Shown: piece after piece, positions 18,414 through 28,341 of the stretch
Layout: each line of letters begins with the position of its first letter
Numbering within the stretch: position 1 is the stretch's first letter
DNA from: Bacteroides sp.
GTDB taxonomy: Bacteria > Bacteroidota > Bacteroidia > Bacteroidales > Bacteroidaceae
Reading direction: 5' to 3'
Assembly: GCA_021203515.1 (NCBI GenBank)
Contig: JAJQAY010000128.1
Location: 1 to 64,000 of the forward strand
DNA: 64,000 bases
Translations under genes and position numbers: made by a program
Notes under the pieces: model-generated
Told to the model about the DNA's origin: nothing
What the model saw: the letters and a program-made list of their open reading frames with translations, nothing else
Database searches by the model: none

Positions 18414-19484
18414 ATGCAAAAAGTATTAATCACATTATGCGTCACTTTATTACCGATAATAAGTGCATGCAACCACACGCCCGGACAGTCGGAAATACAT
18501 AATGTCACTAAAGTATTGGTGGACACTGTTGTACCGGAAACATACATTACAGGAGACACCATATACTATGACGCACTTTATCCTACAGACATCTGCGTCA
18601 TAGACACTTTTGTATTAGTAGGCCAGCGTAAGGATGAAAATTTGATATATGTATATGATATGCGAGATACAAGTCTATTAGGAAAATTCCTGAAACCAGG
18701 CAATGGTCCTGATGAAGTAATCCACTGGAATGGATTTATTCAATATTGGAAAGAGGATGGAGAAGCGAAAATACTTGTCCAGTCTTATTTGCAAAAAGTG
18801 GGGATATTGAATATAAACCGTTCATTGGAAGCAAAGAAAGCTGTGTTTGAAAAACAATCTTCCTTTAACAAGGATTCAGCCAGAGCCATTATGCAAAGGT
18901 CGAATGTTGCTTATATGATTGGCGATCAATTTCTGATAACAAGAGCGCCAGAACGGACAAAAGGTTTGAAAGACTATAATCCCAGCCTGCAATGGCTTGA
19001 TTTTGAGAAAGACCAACCCGGTAATGTCATCTATACAACGAACATAAAAACAATAAACAACCCTTTTCTGTATATTATAGGAGGGACAAGTTTACGTCCT
19101 TCAGGTGACAAGCTCTGTATTGCCTGCCGTTTTTTGAACACTTTCTCCATTTTAAATATATCCGACGGCACAGTCTTACAGATATTCTCCAAGAATGAGG
19201 ATTTAGACACTAAGGCAATAGCCGATGCACACAAGAGTTCGATATATTATTCTGCTGTTACATCCACAGATGATTACCTGTTTCTGAATACATCAAGAGG
19301 AGCCGATTATGATAAATTGAAAGAAACGGGGACAACCATTGAGGTGTATGACTGGAAAGGGAGTCATATTCACCGTTTCTTAACCACAGATATCATCTAC
19401 TACATGTCAATTGATGCAACAGGACATAATCTTTATGCCGTAGTAGAAAATGGGGAAATGAAACGGTATTCGTTGGTTTACTAA
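18414..19484 (+). CDS. BF3164-like beta-propeller lipoprotein
   Basis: A 356-residue lipoprotein with a signal peptide and lipobox (CVTLLPIISAC). It resembles the Bacteroides BF3164 family (TolB-like, six-bladed beta-propeller), with repeated short strands such as TDICVIDTFVLVGQRKDENLIYVYDMRDTSLLGKF and a GNGPDE motif common in that family. The function of these proteins is not known; they are often species-variable and carried in single copies. The gene is clearly richer in A/T and uses more A/T-ending codons than its neighbours rlmI and the exonuclease gene, which hints at later acquisition. No partner gene is seen. A terminator-like signal is not adjacent; a repeat array and a small RNA candidate follow. 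Confidence 0.7.
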   Translation: MQKVLITLCVTLLPIISACNHTPGQSEIHNVTKVLVDTVVPETYITGDTIYYDALYPTDICVIDTFVLVGQRKDENLIYVYDMRDTSLLGKFLKPGNGPDEVIHWNGFIQYWKEDGEAKILVQSYLQKVGILNINRSLEAKKAVFEKQSSFNKDSARAIMQRSNVAYMIGDQFLITRAPERTKGLKDYNPSLQWLDFEKDQPGNVIYTTNIKTINNPFLYIIGGTSLRPSGDKLCIACRFLNTFSILNISDGTVLQIFSKNEDLDTKAIADAHKSSIYYSAVTSTDDYLFLNTSRGADYDKLKETGTTIEVYDWKGSHIHRFLTTDIIYYMSIDATGHNLYAVVENGEMKRYSLVY

Positions 19485-19574
19485 CTTTCATGTTTTCACA
19501 ATCATGAACAAGATAATGCCCCATCTGTCATAAAATTGCTACGCACGAGAACTTCTTCATAAAAGCAGTCAATA

Positions 19575-19684
19575 CATCATTCATTTGCCCCAAGCAGATG
19601 ATGCGTTCGGGTGAAACGCATCATCTGTTTCACCCGAACGCATCATCTGTTGAGGGTAAATACATCATGCGTTTTGCCCAGAAG
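19575..19684. repeat. 22 bp phased word array
   Basis: Five units lie at 19575, 19597, 19619, 19641 and 19663, each 22 bases apart. Four begin CATCAT; the one at 19597 (GATGATGCG) is the inverted form. TTCACCCGAACGCATCATC at 19629 is mirrored by the 19597 unit. Located in the 450-base spacer after the BF3164-type gene. Confidence 0.75.
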
Positions 19685-19759
19685 AAGCGTGAAACGCTAA
19701 AAGAAGTTAATATAAAGCAGGAAAAACACCAAACCTTATGTTCTATAACATAAAACCCC

Positions 19760-19843
19760 TATATTTGCACTGTGTTTTTCATGGTATTAGATTTAAGGTT
19801 AATAAAGATTGGCTGTCTGGGATAGATAGCCTTCTTTTTTTTA
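19760..19843 (+). ncRNA. Candidate small RNA with own promoter and terminator
   Basis: TATATTTG at 19760-19767 is a perfect -7 element. About 45 bases later GGCTGTCT at 19811 pairs with AGATAGCC at 19824-19831 (one G-U pair), followed by a run of eight T after TTC. The transcript would be about 70 bases, from near 19774 to 19843. It could also encode a 14-residue peptide, MVLDLRLIKIGCLG, so a leader peptide is an alternative. No gene follows on this strand, so a stand-alone RNA fits better. I have an impression that similar sequences recur in Bacteroides but cannot verify it. Confidence 0.6.
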
Positions 19844-19867
19844 TATACCTATCCCCTCCCAATAGAA

Positions 19868-19901
19868 CAAAAAAAGAAGAGGGCTCTCACAAGTCCTCTT
19901 C
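19868..19901 (-). terminator. Terminator of the SusCD operon
   Basis: On the minus strand GAAGAGG pairs with CCTCTTC around a 12-base loop and is followed by seven T. It lies about 35 bases after the lipoprotein stop at 19935 and faces the plus-strand terminator at 19811-19843. Confidence 0.7.
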
Positions 19902-19934
19902 AACGAGATTTAGAGTAAAAATTAGAGATTGTGT

Positions 19935-20795
19935 TTATTCATCCGCAGCCTCAGGATCTACAATGGAAACCGAGTAGAACTTAAATTCCGACATTGTCCA
20001 GAACACACTTCCCGTACTGGTTTCATTGACTACGATACGGATTTGGCTGAACGGTTTATCTACATCAAGCACCGGTGAAGTATAAGCCCCCTCAGAACCG
20101 ACCGGCAGCCCATCGCCCTCCTTGGTGAAATTCTTGATAAGGAACCAGTCGTTTCCGTCCGTACTTCCCATCAAGTCGAAATCCGTCGGTCTGTTGCTTG
20201 CATTGCGCGGTGCAAAATAAAACTTATAGTGCTCAGTAATCTCCTGCCTCAGATTAGCTTGTAACCAATGCGGTCCGGGCATGTCCACACTCCACGCCGT
20301 ATGGAAGTATGTGCTGGTATTTCCGTCCAGCAGATTGGCAATAGAGCCCTCACTGGGTTCTTGCGCATTGGTGGAAAGGTCGGTAGCTCTCAAGGCAATC
20401 GGTGTATCGACATATGTAGTCAGCGCCGCCTCCGAAACTTGCGTGATGGCCTGCACGGCGCTCTTGTCTCCCGTAGGACTGACTGTACGCACCTCAAACT
20501 TGTATTCACCATACTTCCGGCGGGTATCAGGAATTTCCACACTATTCGCATAGACACTTGCCGTACGCATCACGTCTTTCTTCAGTAACGGATCGTAATA
20601 ATTCACTTCTACATAGCGTATATTCGCCTCTTCGGGAATATTCCAGTGCAATGTGATGCATCCGGGAGTAGTATCAGCCGTCAAGTCGGTAATCTCACCC
20701 GGAGTTATACCGTCTTCTTCGCTACAACCGGTGACCAGGACAGCTCCAAACAGGAGCAGTCCGGCAAAATATTTAACTGTATTTCTCATCTTCAT
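19935..20795 (-). CDS. SusE-position surface lipoprotein with discoidin-like domain
   Basis: A 286-residue lipoprotein (signal and lipobox LFGAVLVTGC). Residues about 30 to 120 look like a fibronectin type III or DUF4959-type domain (ITDLTADTTPGCITLHWNIPEEANIRYVEVNYYDP). The C-terminal 140 residues resemble an F5/8 type C carbohydrate-binding fold (IANLLDGNTSTYFHTAW, then HWLQANLRQEITEHYKFYFAPRN and a final FWTMSEFKFYSV). In this position, third in a SusC-SusD operon, such proteins act as surface glycan-binding proteins. It follows SusD by 12 bases. The ligand cannot be read from the sequence. Confidence 0.7.
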   Translation of the reverse strand: MKMRNTVKYFAGLLLFGAVLVTGCSEEDGITPGEITDLTADTTPGCITLHWNIPEEANIRYVEVNYYDPLLKKDVMRTASVYANSVEIPDTRRKYGEYKFEVRTVSPTGDKSAVQAITQVSEAALTTYVDTPIALRATDLSTNAQEPSEGSIANLLDGNTSTYFHTAWSVDMPGPHWLQANLRQEITEHYKFYFAPRNASNRPTDFDLMGSTDGNDWFLIKNFTKEGDGLPVGSEGAYTSPVLDVDKPFSQIRIVVNETSTGSVFWTMSEFKFYSVSIVDPEAADE

Positions 20796-20807
20796 TCTGT
20801 TTTTTCA

Positions 20808-22730
20808 TTAATAACCGGGGTTTTGAGCCAAGTTCTGGTTTCGGTTGATGTCTTCCACAGGAATAGGCATCAGATACTGGGTGGGGCTTTCAAGCTTACG
20901 TTCGAAAGTTACTTCCGTCTCCTGTCCGAACTCATCGATGGTTTTACCGAGAATGTTCATGCCTTTCGCCTTTACACCGAGATATTCTTCGGCTTCTTTC
21001 CAGCGGCGCAAATCCCAGAAAGTCTGGTTCTCCAGATAAAACTCAATCATGCATTCCTGACGCACAATCTCGCGCATTCGGTTTTGATCCAGCGTGGCAA
21101 TACCGCTCCAGGAAGTATCCACATCAGGAATGCCGGCACGTTCACGAACCATGTTCAGATAGGTCTTGGCGGTAGGCAGGTCATTGCATTCCACACAAGC
21201 TTCGGCATAGCCCAGATAAAGCTCGGCCAGACGGATTACAGGCCACGGATAGAACGGAGGATTATACAATTCTTTCCGCACGGGATATCCAGGCACTACG
21301 CCTTTCTTATTCAAGTATCCGGTAGGCGAATAATTGTTCGTGCGCAGACTTTCCCCCGCCGGCTGGCGCGAGGTGTTGCCGCCGATTACGAAGTCGCAAA
21401 CCAACTTACCCTGATTGTCTTTCAGGTTATATTTATTATAACTGTCATCATCCTGATAAGACCCTTTGCCATCTGTAGAACTCAATATTTCATAGAAACC
21501 TCCCTGGAAGCCAACCCATGAATAGAAACGGGGTTCACGGTCCAGGTTGAAACGGATGGTCTTCGCTTCCGGATCGCCGATAGACGCATTCCCATCACCC
21601 AAAGTGATTGGATCGTAGATGCTGTTGCCCTTCGGAAAATCCGGATCCACATCGACAGGAAGCCCCTTCTTGGTATAGAAACGCTTCAACATGGCGAGGG
21701 TGGGCGACACGCCATTGTAGGCCGAACCATTGCAGAAAGGCAACGACTTATTCTGTACACTATAGGCACCTTCGCTACGGCAATCGGCCCAAATTATCTC
21801 GGGATTGGCAGGTTCGATAGCCGCATAGCGCAAAGTATGCTGTACCGGATCGACAGGCTCGATGTTTTCATATCCGACCAGGAAATAATCCGTTTTGGTG
21901 TAGAGTCTGAAACCGGCGGCTTCTGCCATGCGGATGGCTTCCTCATAGGCACTCTTAGCCTTCTGCCACTTGTTGGCATCGTACGTGAGATGCATCAGCG
22001 GAGTTCCGTCCTTAGCCTTAAAATCAGCGTAGAATTCACTGTTTCCATTGAACAAGGGAGACGCTGCATATAGTAACAATCTTGCCTTGATGGATTTGGC
22101 TGCCACGCTGGTGGCCAGACCGTAGTATTCATTGAGACGGGTGGCGGGCAGTCCTTCCGCCGCCTCATCCAGCATCTGGCACACAAAATCCACACATTCG
22201 TCATAGGGCGAGCGAGCCGCATATTGGTCGGCGGGAGTAGTCAGCGAGGGTTCTTCCTTCACCAAGATAACCGGACCATAGTTATGCACCAGCAGGAAGT
22301 GGTAGTAACCTATCAGGAACTTGGCTTGGGCAATGTAGTCCGCCTTGACGGACGCCTCCAATGCCGGCACCATATCGATGTTGTTCAGCAGGATGTAGCA
22401 CTGCTTGATGCCCTGGAACAAAGAGTTCCAGTACGAAATTACCGGGTTTGAAGCGGAATAGTTGCCTTTCGGAAAGGAGGCGAAACGTTCGTGCTCGAAG
22501 GCCGTCACCACCTCGTCGGCAGTGAAGAGGTCCAACGATTCCGTACCATTCCTCGGATTGGGGATATAGGCATAGCAGGAGTAGACGAAACGTCTGGCAG
22601 CCTCCTTATCCTCAAACGCATCTTTTTCTGTCGCTTTTTCATCAGGAACCACGTCCAGGTAATCGCAAGAAGACAAGACTCCCGACAGCAAGCACGTCAT
22701 CACGATGAATATTTTATAGAACTTTTTCAT
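20808..22730 (-). CDS. SusD/RagB-family nutrient-binding lipoprotein
   Basis: A 640-residue outer-membrane lipoprotein (signal and lipobox CLLSGVLSSC) that forms the lid of the SusC transporter. The N-terminal CDYLDVVPDEKATEKDAFEDKEAARRFVYSCYAYI and the C-terminal WDLRRWKEAEEYLGVKAKGMNI segments are typical of the SusD/RagB family, with helical tetratricopeptide-like pairs between. The family's usual closing PIP motif appears as YLMPIPVEDINRNQNLAQNPGY. The frame is open up to 22775, but MKKFYKIFIVMTCLLSG at 22730 carries the lipoprotein signal and is the start. It follows SusC by 19 bases and precedes the surface lipoprotein by 12, so the three are one operon. Confidence 0.9.
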   Translation of the reverse strand: MKKFYKIFIVMTCLLSGVLSSCDYLDVVPDEKATEKDAFEDKEAARRFVYSCYAYIPNPRNGTESLDLFTADEVVTAFEHERFASFPKGNYSASNPVISYWNSLFQGIKQCYILLNNIDMVPALEASVKADYIAQAKFLIGYYHFLLVHNYGPVILVKEEPSLTTPADQYAARSPYDECVDFVCQMLDEAAEGLPATRLNEYYGLATSVAAKSIKARLLLYAASPLFNGNSEFYADFKAKDGTPLMHLTYDANKWQKAKSAYEEAIRMAEAAGFRLYTKTDYFLVGYENIEPVDPVQHTLRYAAIEPANPEIIWADCRSEGAYSVQNKSLPFCNGSAYNGVSPTLAMLKRFYTKKGLPVDVDPDFPKGNSIYDPITLGDGNASIGDPEAKTIRFNLDREPRFYSWVGFQGGFYEILSSTDGKGSYQDDDSYNKYNLKDNQGKLVCDFVIGGNTSRQPAGESLRTNNYSPTGYLNKKGVVPGYPVRKELYNPPFYPWPVIRLAELYLGYAEACVECNDLPTAKTYLNMVRERAGIPDVDTSWSGIATLDQNRMREIVRQECMIEFYLENQTFWDLRRWKEAEEYLGVKAKGMNILGKTIDEFGQETEVTFERKLESPTQYLMPIPVEDINRNQNLAQNPGY

Positions 22731-22749
22731 ATCTGTTCGTTTTATCAGG

Positions 22750-25700
22750 TTATTTAAATGACAATTGGATACCAACGTTGAAAGTACGCTGCGTAGGATA
22801 GCTCAACCCTTTTCCTCCACCCATTTCCGGATCCCAAAGCTTGAACGGGGAGAAGGTGAGCAGGTTGACACCGCTGACGTAGAAACGTGCCATCTTGAAG
22901 GAGTAGCCGATTTCCGCATTCTTCAGCTTCAGGAAAGCGCCGTTGCGCAACCAGAAGTCGGACGACTGTGTATTGTGGTTGTTGTCGTTCTTGGTCAGGC
23001 GCGGATAGCCGGCATTGGGGTTTTGATTGGTTTCAGACCAGTAGTCGTCGGCAATCCATGACAATACGTTACGGTTGTACTGTGTTCCGAAAGGAGCGAA
23101 GCCCGACATCATCAGCGAGATGTTCGCCACTCCCTGGAAGAAGAAGGAGAAATCCCAGTTCTTGTAGGAGACGGACGGTCCGAAACCGTAGACAATCTCC
23201 GGCACCGTGGGATACCCCATAGCAACGCGGTCGTCGCTAGTGATTTTCCCGTCATAGTTGCCATCCTTGTCGGGCTGGTCCACGTACTTAATGTCACCCG
23301 GTGCGATGGCGATGTTGCCCAGTGTGGAAGTCGGACTGTTCGCAATGTCCGCTTTGTCTATATACAGTCCGTTGGACACATAACCGTAGATGGTATTCAG
23401 TTTCTTTCCTATATTTGAGAGTGCGGGACGTACACCGGGAGTCTCGTCATATTCGAGTATCTTGTTGCGTGCAAAAGTAAACGTACCCTTGAATTGGATG
23501 GCAAAGTCCATGTTTATCTGCTTTCCGTAATCCACCGAGAGGTCGAATCCATAGTTCTTCACCTTGGCCAGGTTGCCGTAAACGGCTGTAGTGGCCGTAC
23601 CCAGATAGTTGGGAATAGAAGAGCACTGCTGGAAAATGTCGCGGCGTATTTCGCGGAATGCATCCACGGTGATATTCAGAGCATTGAAAAACGACATATC
23701 AACTCCCACATTCAGCTTCTCGCCCACTTCCCACGTCAGGTCGTTGTTTTGGTAGCGGGTATATACGGGACCGTTCAGGCTGACTTGCTGTCTGTCTCCG
23801 GTAACGAAATTGGCATTTTCGCTTTGCAGGGTGATGTCCGACATATAAATAAAGCGAATGAGGTTTTTATTGGAGTCCAGCAACTGGTCATTACCTACCA
23901 AACCGTAAGAAGCGCGGATCTTCAAGTTGGAGATGACATCTTTCACCGGTTCGAAGAACGGCTCTTGGCTGACGTTCCACCCCACAGCTACCGACGGGAA
24001 GAAACCACATTTATGCCCCTTGGCAAAGTTTTCGGAACCGTTGTAACCGGCATTCGCCTCTACCAGGTAGCGTCCGGCGTAGTCGTAAGCCACGCGGCCG
24101 GCAAATCCCATCTTGCGGCGAGGAAGAGAGGCCGCCAGGTCGCCGGGCGCATTGCTGTCATACTGGTCGATGTTCCACAGCACCATTCCGCTGACGTTAT
24201 GGTCGCCGAAACTCTGGTTGTAGTCCACATACGACTGGAAATAAATACGGCGGTCACCTCCTACTTCGGAAGAAGTGGCCAATACCGGCTTTGTCGGGCT
24301 TGACGAGCCGAACGGAGAAACCGACAAGTCATAAGTTCCGTCCGGGTTCTGAGTATATCCCATCAGCGTATAGCGGTTGATGCCCTGACTACGTTTAGTA
24401 ATCGTCTTGTTGTAGTTCTTGAAAGACAATAAAGCCTTGAAGCGAAGTCCCTTCAACAGAAAGTCCAACTTCTGCTCAAAGTCGATGTTTGCCATGACCG
24501 TGCTCTCGAAGATGTTCTGATAACCGTTGGTTAAGCTTGCCATGGGATTCACAGCTCCCTGGTCGTTACCTCCGGCGTATGCTCCCCAGTATACCAAGTT
24601 GCTCACACCGTCTGCCGGATAGGAGATAGGGAAGTCCACCGGGTTGGAGTTCATCACAGCCCCGTACAAGTCACCCACCGAGGTGTTCGGCTGTGTCAGG
24701 TCATTCAACTGCACGTTCAAGTGCAAGGAGATAGTGGAGCTTTTGGACATGTGGAAGTCAATATTGTTCTGGAACGTATATTTCATCAGGTCAATATTGT
24801 TCTTGTAAGAGAAATATTTGGAAGCCTCGTTCTTCAGCATACCCGTTTCGTGGGTGGCGCCCACGTTCATGAAGTAAGTGATTTTTTCGTACCTCCGCGA
24901 ATGTTGAAGTTAGCTTTCTGGTTAAAGGCCATATCTTTGAACAGTGATCCGTACCAGTCCACATTGGGCCATATGTAAGGATTGACGCCGTTGCGCGTAT
25001 TTTCAATCTGCTCCTGCGTATATAGGAGGTTTCCCGTCCCCTCGCTGCTCACGGCCTCATTGTAGAGTTCCATGTAGCGATATCCGTCCACAAAACTCGG
25101 GATTTTGGTCGGAGCGGTGATATTCGTCTCTACATGCACACTGATAATTGGCTTTTCCGTATCGGCACCACTCTTTGTCGTAACAATCATTACACCGTTT
25201 GCACTACGCGTACCGTACATTGCCGTGGCTGTAGCATCTTTCAAGATAGAGAACCCTTCAATGATTTCAGGGTCAAGCGCATCCAGGTCGGAAGAACTTA
25301 CTTCCACACCATCCAGAATAATAAGCGGTGAAGTCATACCACTCAAAGTAGAAATACCACGGATATAAAAATCGGAACCGTTGCTGCCCGGCTGACCGCT
25401 ACGCTGATAAGCAATCACTCCGGAAAGACGTCCTGCAAAGGAGTTGGACAGGTTGGCCGTCGGCACCTTCAAGTCATTAGGACGTACAGTCTGTATAGAC
25501 CCTACCACCGTTTCTTTCTTCTGTCCTGCACCGAAAGCCGTAATTACAACTTCATCCAGCATCTCTGTATCTTCTTTCAGTACAATTTTGAGCAAAGTCT
25601 GATTTCCCACTTTGATTTCTTGTGTAACGAAACCAATGAACGAAACAATCAAAACGTCTTTCGAAGAAACGTTGACAGAGAATTTTCCGTCAACATCAGT

Positions 25701-25898
25701 AATGACTCCCAGATTAGGCTTGTTCTTTACTTGAATGGTGACACCGATAATCGGTTCTCCCGCATCATCCACCACCGTGCCTTGTACTTTACCAGCTTGC
25801 TGTACAAGAGCCGACTCATTAACAACAGGAACTTCTACTGCTTGTGCCCCAAGGAGATATCCTCCCAAAAGGGCTACCAATAGTACTTTCTTTTTCAT
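22750..25898 (-). pseudogene. SusC/RagA TonB-dependent transporter, one-base frameshift
   Basis: Outer-membrane import channel of a SusCD pair, 1049 residues when restored. It starts with a signal peptide (LLVALLGGYLLGAQA) and a carboxypeptidase-regulatory-like domain (VQGTVVDDAGEPIIGVTIQVKN, DVLIVSFIGFVTQEIKVG). A TonB-box-like EMLDEVVITAFG and the plug (GTRSANGVMIVTTKSG) follow, then a long barrel ending FNVGIQLSFK. Reading breaks after FNIRGGTKKSLTS. One A missing from the A-run at 24882-24887 (minus strand) restores GGTKKITYFMNVGATHETG, so the second part continues to 22750. Both halves are otherwise intact. No HTCS, sigma or anti-sigma gene is adjacent. A shared sequence with the divergent transporter gene suggests a common regulator. 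Confidence 0.88.
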
Positions 25899-26061
25899 AA
25901 TACTTTTTACTAATTCAAGGTTTTGCTTTTAAATGTTTTGCTAAACTGTTTTACTTTTCACATGTTGCGCTAAGGTGATCTCATTTTTCTTTGCATTGTT
26001 TTGGTTAATAAAAAATAAAGGTTTAACTAATAAATTTGGTTTTAAAAACATTTATCTCATC

Positions 26062-26383
26062 AAGTTCTGTGAGTACTTACTTTTTTTTCACCTTCGGAAT
26101 GCACAAAAAAACAAGCTTTCTTTTTCCGGAAATCTGTTTAAATTAGCCCTTTATAATATCAAATCATGCCCTTCAATATGTCATTTCATAAAAGGCGAGT
26201 TAATCAAACAATGCTTCAACACAATTTTCCGCAATGACTACATGTAGCATTTGCCAAATGCTAAAATTCCATGAAAAAAATTATATTTATTATTTTTTTT
26301 AAAAGAACAATGTGTATATTTGCAGCAATTCTTAGTTTTATGAGATATTTTTTTAAGGCTTTCACTAAGTACTCACAGAACTT
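26062..26383. promoter_or_regulatory. 18-bp inverted repeat pair in the divergent SusC / NupG-like spacer
   Basis: AAGTTCTGTGAGTACTTA at 26062-26079 and its exact complement at 26366-26383. Read towards each gene, both copies have the same orientation: about 165 bases before the SusC ATG and about 105 before the transporter ATG. The 589-base spacer is very A/T rich and contains no gene that I can support. A TATATTTG at 26315-26322 is a further possible plus-strand -7 element. Confidence 0.6.
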
Positions 26384-26437
26384 TGCCGAATTCCCCTTTT
26401 TTTTCTTTCTACTCATCGCCCTTTCCGAGAAATTCCC

Positions 26438-26445
26438 TACATTTG
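26438..26445 (+). promoter_or_regulatory. -7 element of the NupG-like gene
   Basis: TACATTTG matches the consensus, 43 bases before the ATG at 26488. It is 55 bases downstream of the inverted-repeat copy at 26366-26383. Confidence 0.6.
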
Positions 26446-26487
26446 CGTCATTATATTCAAAAGAAAAACACATAATAAGAAAGTAGT

Positions 26488-27759
26488 ATGAGCATAAAGG
26501 TTCGTTTAATCATTATGAGCTTCCTGCAATTTGCAGTGTGGGGAGCGTATCTTACGTCAATGGGTAGCTACCTGGTCAGTGTCGGTCTTGCCGGACATAT
26601 CGGTATGTTCTACGCCATGCAGGACATTGTCAGCATGTTTATGCCCGCACTTATCGGTATCGTAGCCGACCGTTGGATACCAGCACAACGCATGTTGGGA
26701 CTGTGCCACTTGCTGGCAGGCCTCTTTATGCTCGCCACCGGATATTACGGCATGACCGCCGGAAGCGAAACCGACTTCGGCACTCTATTCAGCCTTTATG
26801 TTATCAGTGTTGCGTTCTATATGCCGACCCTCGCCCTCTCCAACTCCGTGGCCTATTGCGCGTTGGAAAGTGCCGGACTGGATACGATTAAGACCTTTCC
26901 CCCTATCCGCATCTTCGGAACCATCGGTTTCATCTGCACCATGCTGGCAGTAGACGGGCTGGGCTATCAAAGCACTTATTCGCAATTCTTCGTATCGGGC
27001 GGACTGGGACTGCTATTGGCTGCCTATGCTATCACCCTTCCCCATTGCCCCGTCAGCCAAAGCAAGGAAAAGAAATCACTCATCGAGGCGCTCGGCCTGC
27101 GTGCGTTTACCTTGTTCAAAACGAAAAAGATGGCTATCTTCTTCATATTCTCCATGTTGCTGGGCGTATCGCTGCAAATCACCAATGGATTTGCCAATCC
27201 GTTCATCACCAGCTTCAAGGCCATTCCGGAGTTTGCCAGTTCCTTTGGGGCTAATCATGCCAATGCTTTGATTTCAATCTCACAATGCTCGGAAACGCTG
27301 TGCATCCTGCTCATACCGTTCTTCCTGAAACGTTTCGGCATCAAGCAGGTGATGCTCATCGCCATGTTTGCCTGGGTCCTGCGCTTCGGTTTGTTCGGAG
27401 TGGGTAATCCCGGCAGCGGTGTGTGGATGTTCATCATTTCAATGATTGTTTACGGTGTGGCTTTCGATTTCTTCAACACATCCGGCTCCTTATTTGTTGA
27501 TAAAGAAACGGACAAAGATATCCGCTCCAGTGCGCAGGGATTGTTCATGATTATGACGAACGGCATCGGGGCAACCATCGGAACGCTCGGTGCACAAGCC
27601 GTAGTGAACCACTTCACCTATTCCACCGAATTTGAAGGAAACTTCTATACCGTGGGCGACTGGAGCAGCGTGTGGTACATCTTTGCCGGATATGCTTTGG
27701 TGGTGGGTATTTTGTTTGCTTTCATCTTCAAATACAAGCACCAGCCAGAGAAGAATTAA
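26488..27759 (+). CDS. NupG-like nucleoside:H+ symporter (MFS)
   Basis: A 423-residue inner-membrane transporter with about twelve hydrophobic helices. The start SIKVRLIIMSFLQFAVWGAYLTSMGSYL and the segment GIVADRWIPAQRMLGLCHLLAGLFML are characteristic of the nucleoside:H+ symporter branch of the major facilitator superfamily, as are FPPIRIFGTIGFICTM and SGSLFVDKETDKDIRSSAQGLFMIMTNGIGATIG. It probably imports nucleosides with protons. It is divergent from the SusC operon and shares an 18-base inverted element with it. The DUF151 gene follows by 15 bases, so transcription probably continues into the housekeeping genes. Substrate assignment rests on family likeness only. Confidence 0.8.
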   Translation: MSIKVRLIIMSFLQFAVWGAYLTSMGSYLVSVGLAGHIGMFYAMQDIVSMFMPALIGIVADRWIPAQRMLGLCHLLAGLFMLATGYYGMTAGSETDFGTLFSLYVISVAFYMPTLALSNSVAYCALESAGLDTIKTFPPIRIFGTIGFICTMLAVDGLGYQSTYSQFFVSGGLGLLLAAYAITLPHCPVSQSKEKKSLIEALGLRAFTLFKTKKMAIFFIFSMLLGVSLQITNGFANPFITSFKAIPEFASSFGANHANALISISQCSETLCILLIPFFLKRFGIKQVMLIAMFAWVLRFGLFGVGNPGSGVWMFIISMIVYGVAFDFFNTSGSLFVDKETDKDIRSSAQGLFMIMTNGIGATIGTLGAQAVVNHFTYSTEFEGNFYTVGDWSSVWYIFAGYALVVGILFAFIFKYKHQPEKN

Positions 27760-27774
27760 AGTGATAACGTTTGT

Positions 27775-28335
27775 ATGAATAAGAAAAAGATAGAACTACA
27801 AGTACTGAATATCTCGAACAGCCAGGCACAGGCAGGTGCCTATGCCATGGTTTTGGGCGAAGCGAACGGTACGCGCCAACTGCCGGTCATCATCGGTGCT
27901 TCGGAGGCGCAGTACATGGTGATTGAACTGAAAGGCATCGTCCCGCCACGCCCGCTGACACACAACTTGTTTGCTTCGGTGCTCGAAATACTGGGAGTGA
28001 AACTGATGCGTGTCCTTATATATAAGGTAGACAACGGGGTCTTCTATTCCTACCTCTATATGAAAGCGGAAGAGACGGTGCTCCAAATTGATGCCCGCAC
28101 CAGCGATGCCGTGGCCCTTGCCTTGCGGATGGAGGCTCCCATTTTTGTCTACGAAGACATACTGGAGGCAGAAGGTCTGAAAATGGCAGATAATGATGAA
28201 GGACCCGAAATATATTCTATGCACGAAGTTACATTGAATGAGTTGAAAGCCGCCTTGCAGAAGGCCGTAGACGAGGAAGACTACGAACGTGCCGCCCAAC
28301 TGAGAGACCAAATCAATCAACGCCAACAATCGTAA
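27775..28335 (+). CDS. DUF151 bifunctional-nuclease-type protein with UvrB/C-like tail
   Basis: A 186-residue cytosolic protein. The first 130 residues match the DUF151 family (bifunctional nuclease), with VLGEANGTRQLPVIIGASEAQYMVIELKGIVPPRPLTHNLFASVLEILGVKLMRVLIYKV and a DARTSDAVALALRMEAPIFVYEDI segment. The C-terminal helix pair (LKAALQKAVDEEDYERAAQLRDQIN) is an UVR motif, as in UvrB and UvrC. Nuclease activity has been reported for plant and some bacterial members; it is inferred, not shown here. It lies 15 bases after the transporter and 6 before rsmE, in one operon. Confidence 0.85.
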   Translation: MNKKKIELQVLNISNSQAQAGAYAMVLGEANGTRQLPVIIGASEAQYMVIELKGIVPPRPLTHNLFASVLEILGVKLMRVLIYKVDNGVFYSYLYMKAEETVLQIDARTSDAVALALRMEAPIFVYEDILEAEGLKMADNDEGPEIYSMHEVTLNELKAALQKAVDEEDYERAAQLRDQINQRQQS

Positions 28336-28341
28336 ACAACT

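Noticed and set aside
25899..26487. Short plus-strand frames in the SusC / NupG spacer (for example 25975-26247)
   Set aside because: Very A/T rich, low-complexity translations without family likeness; the region looks like divergent leaders and promoters.
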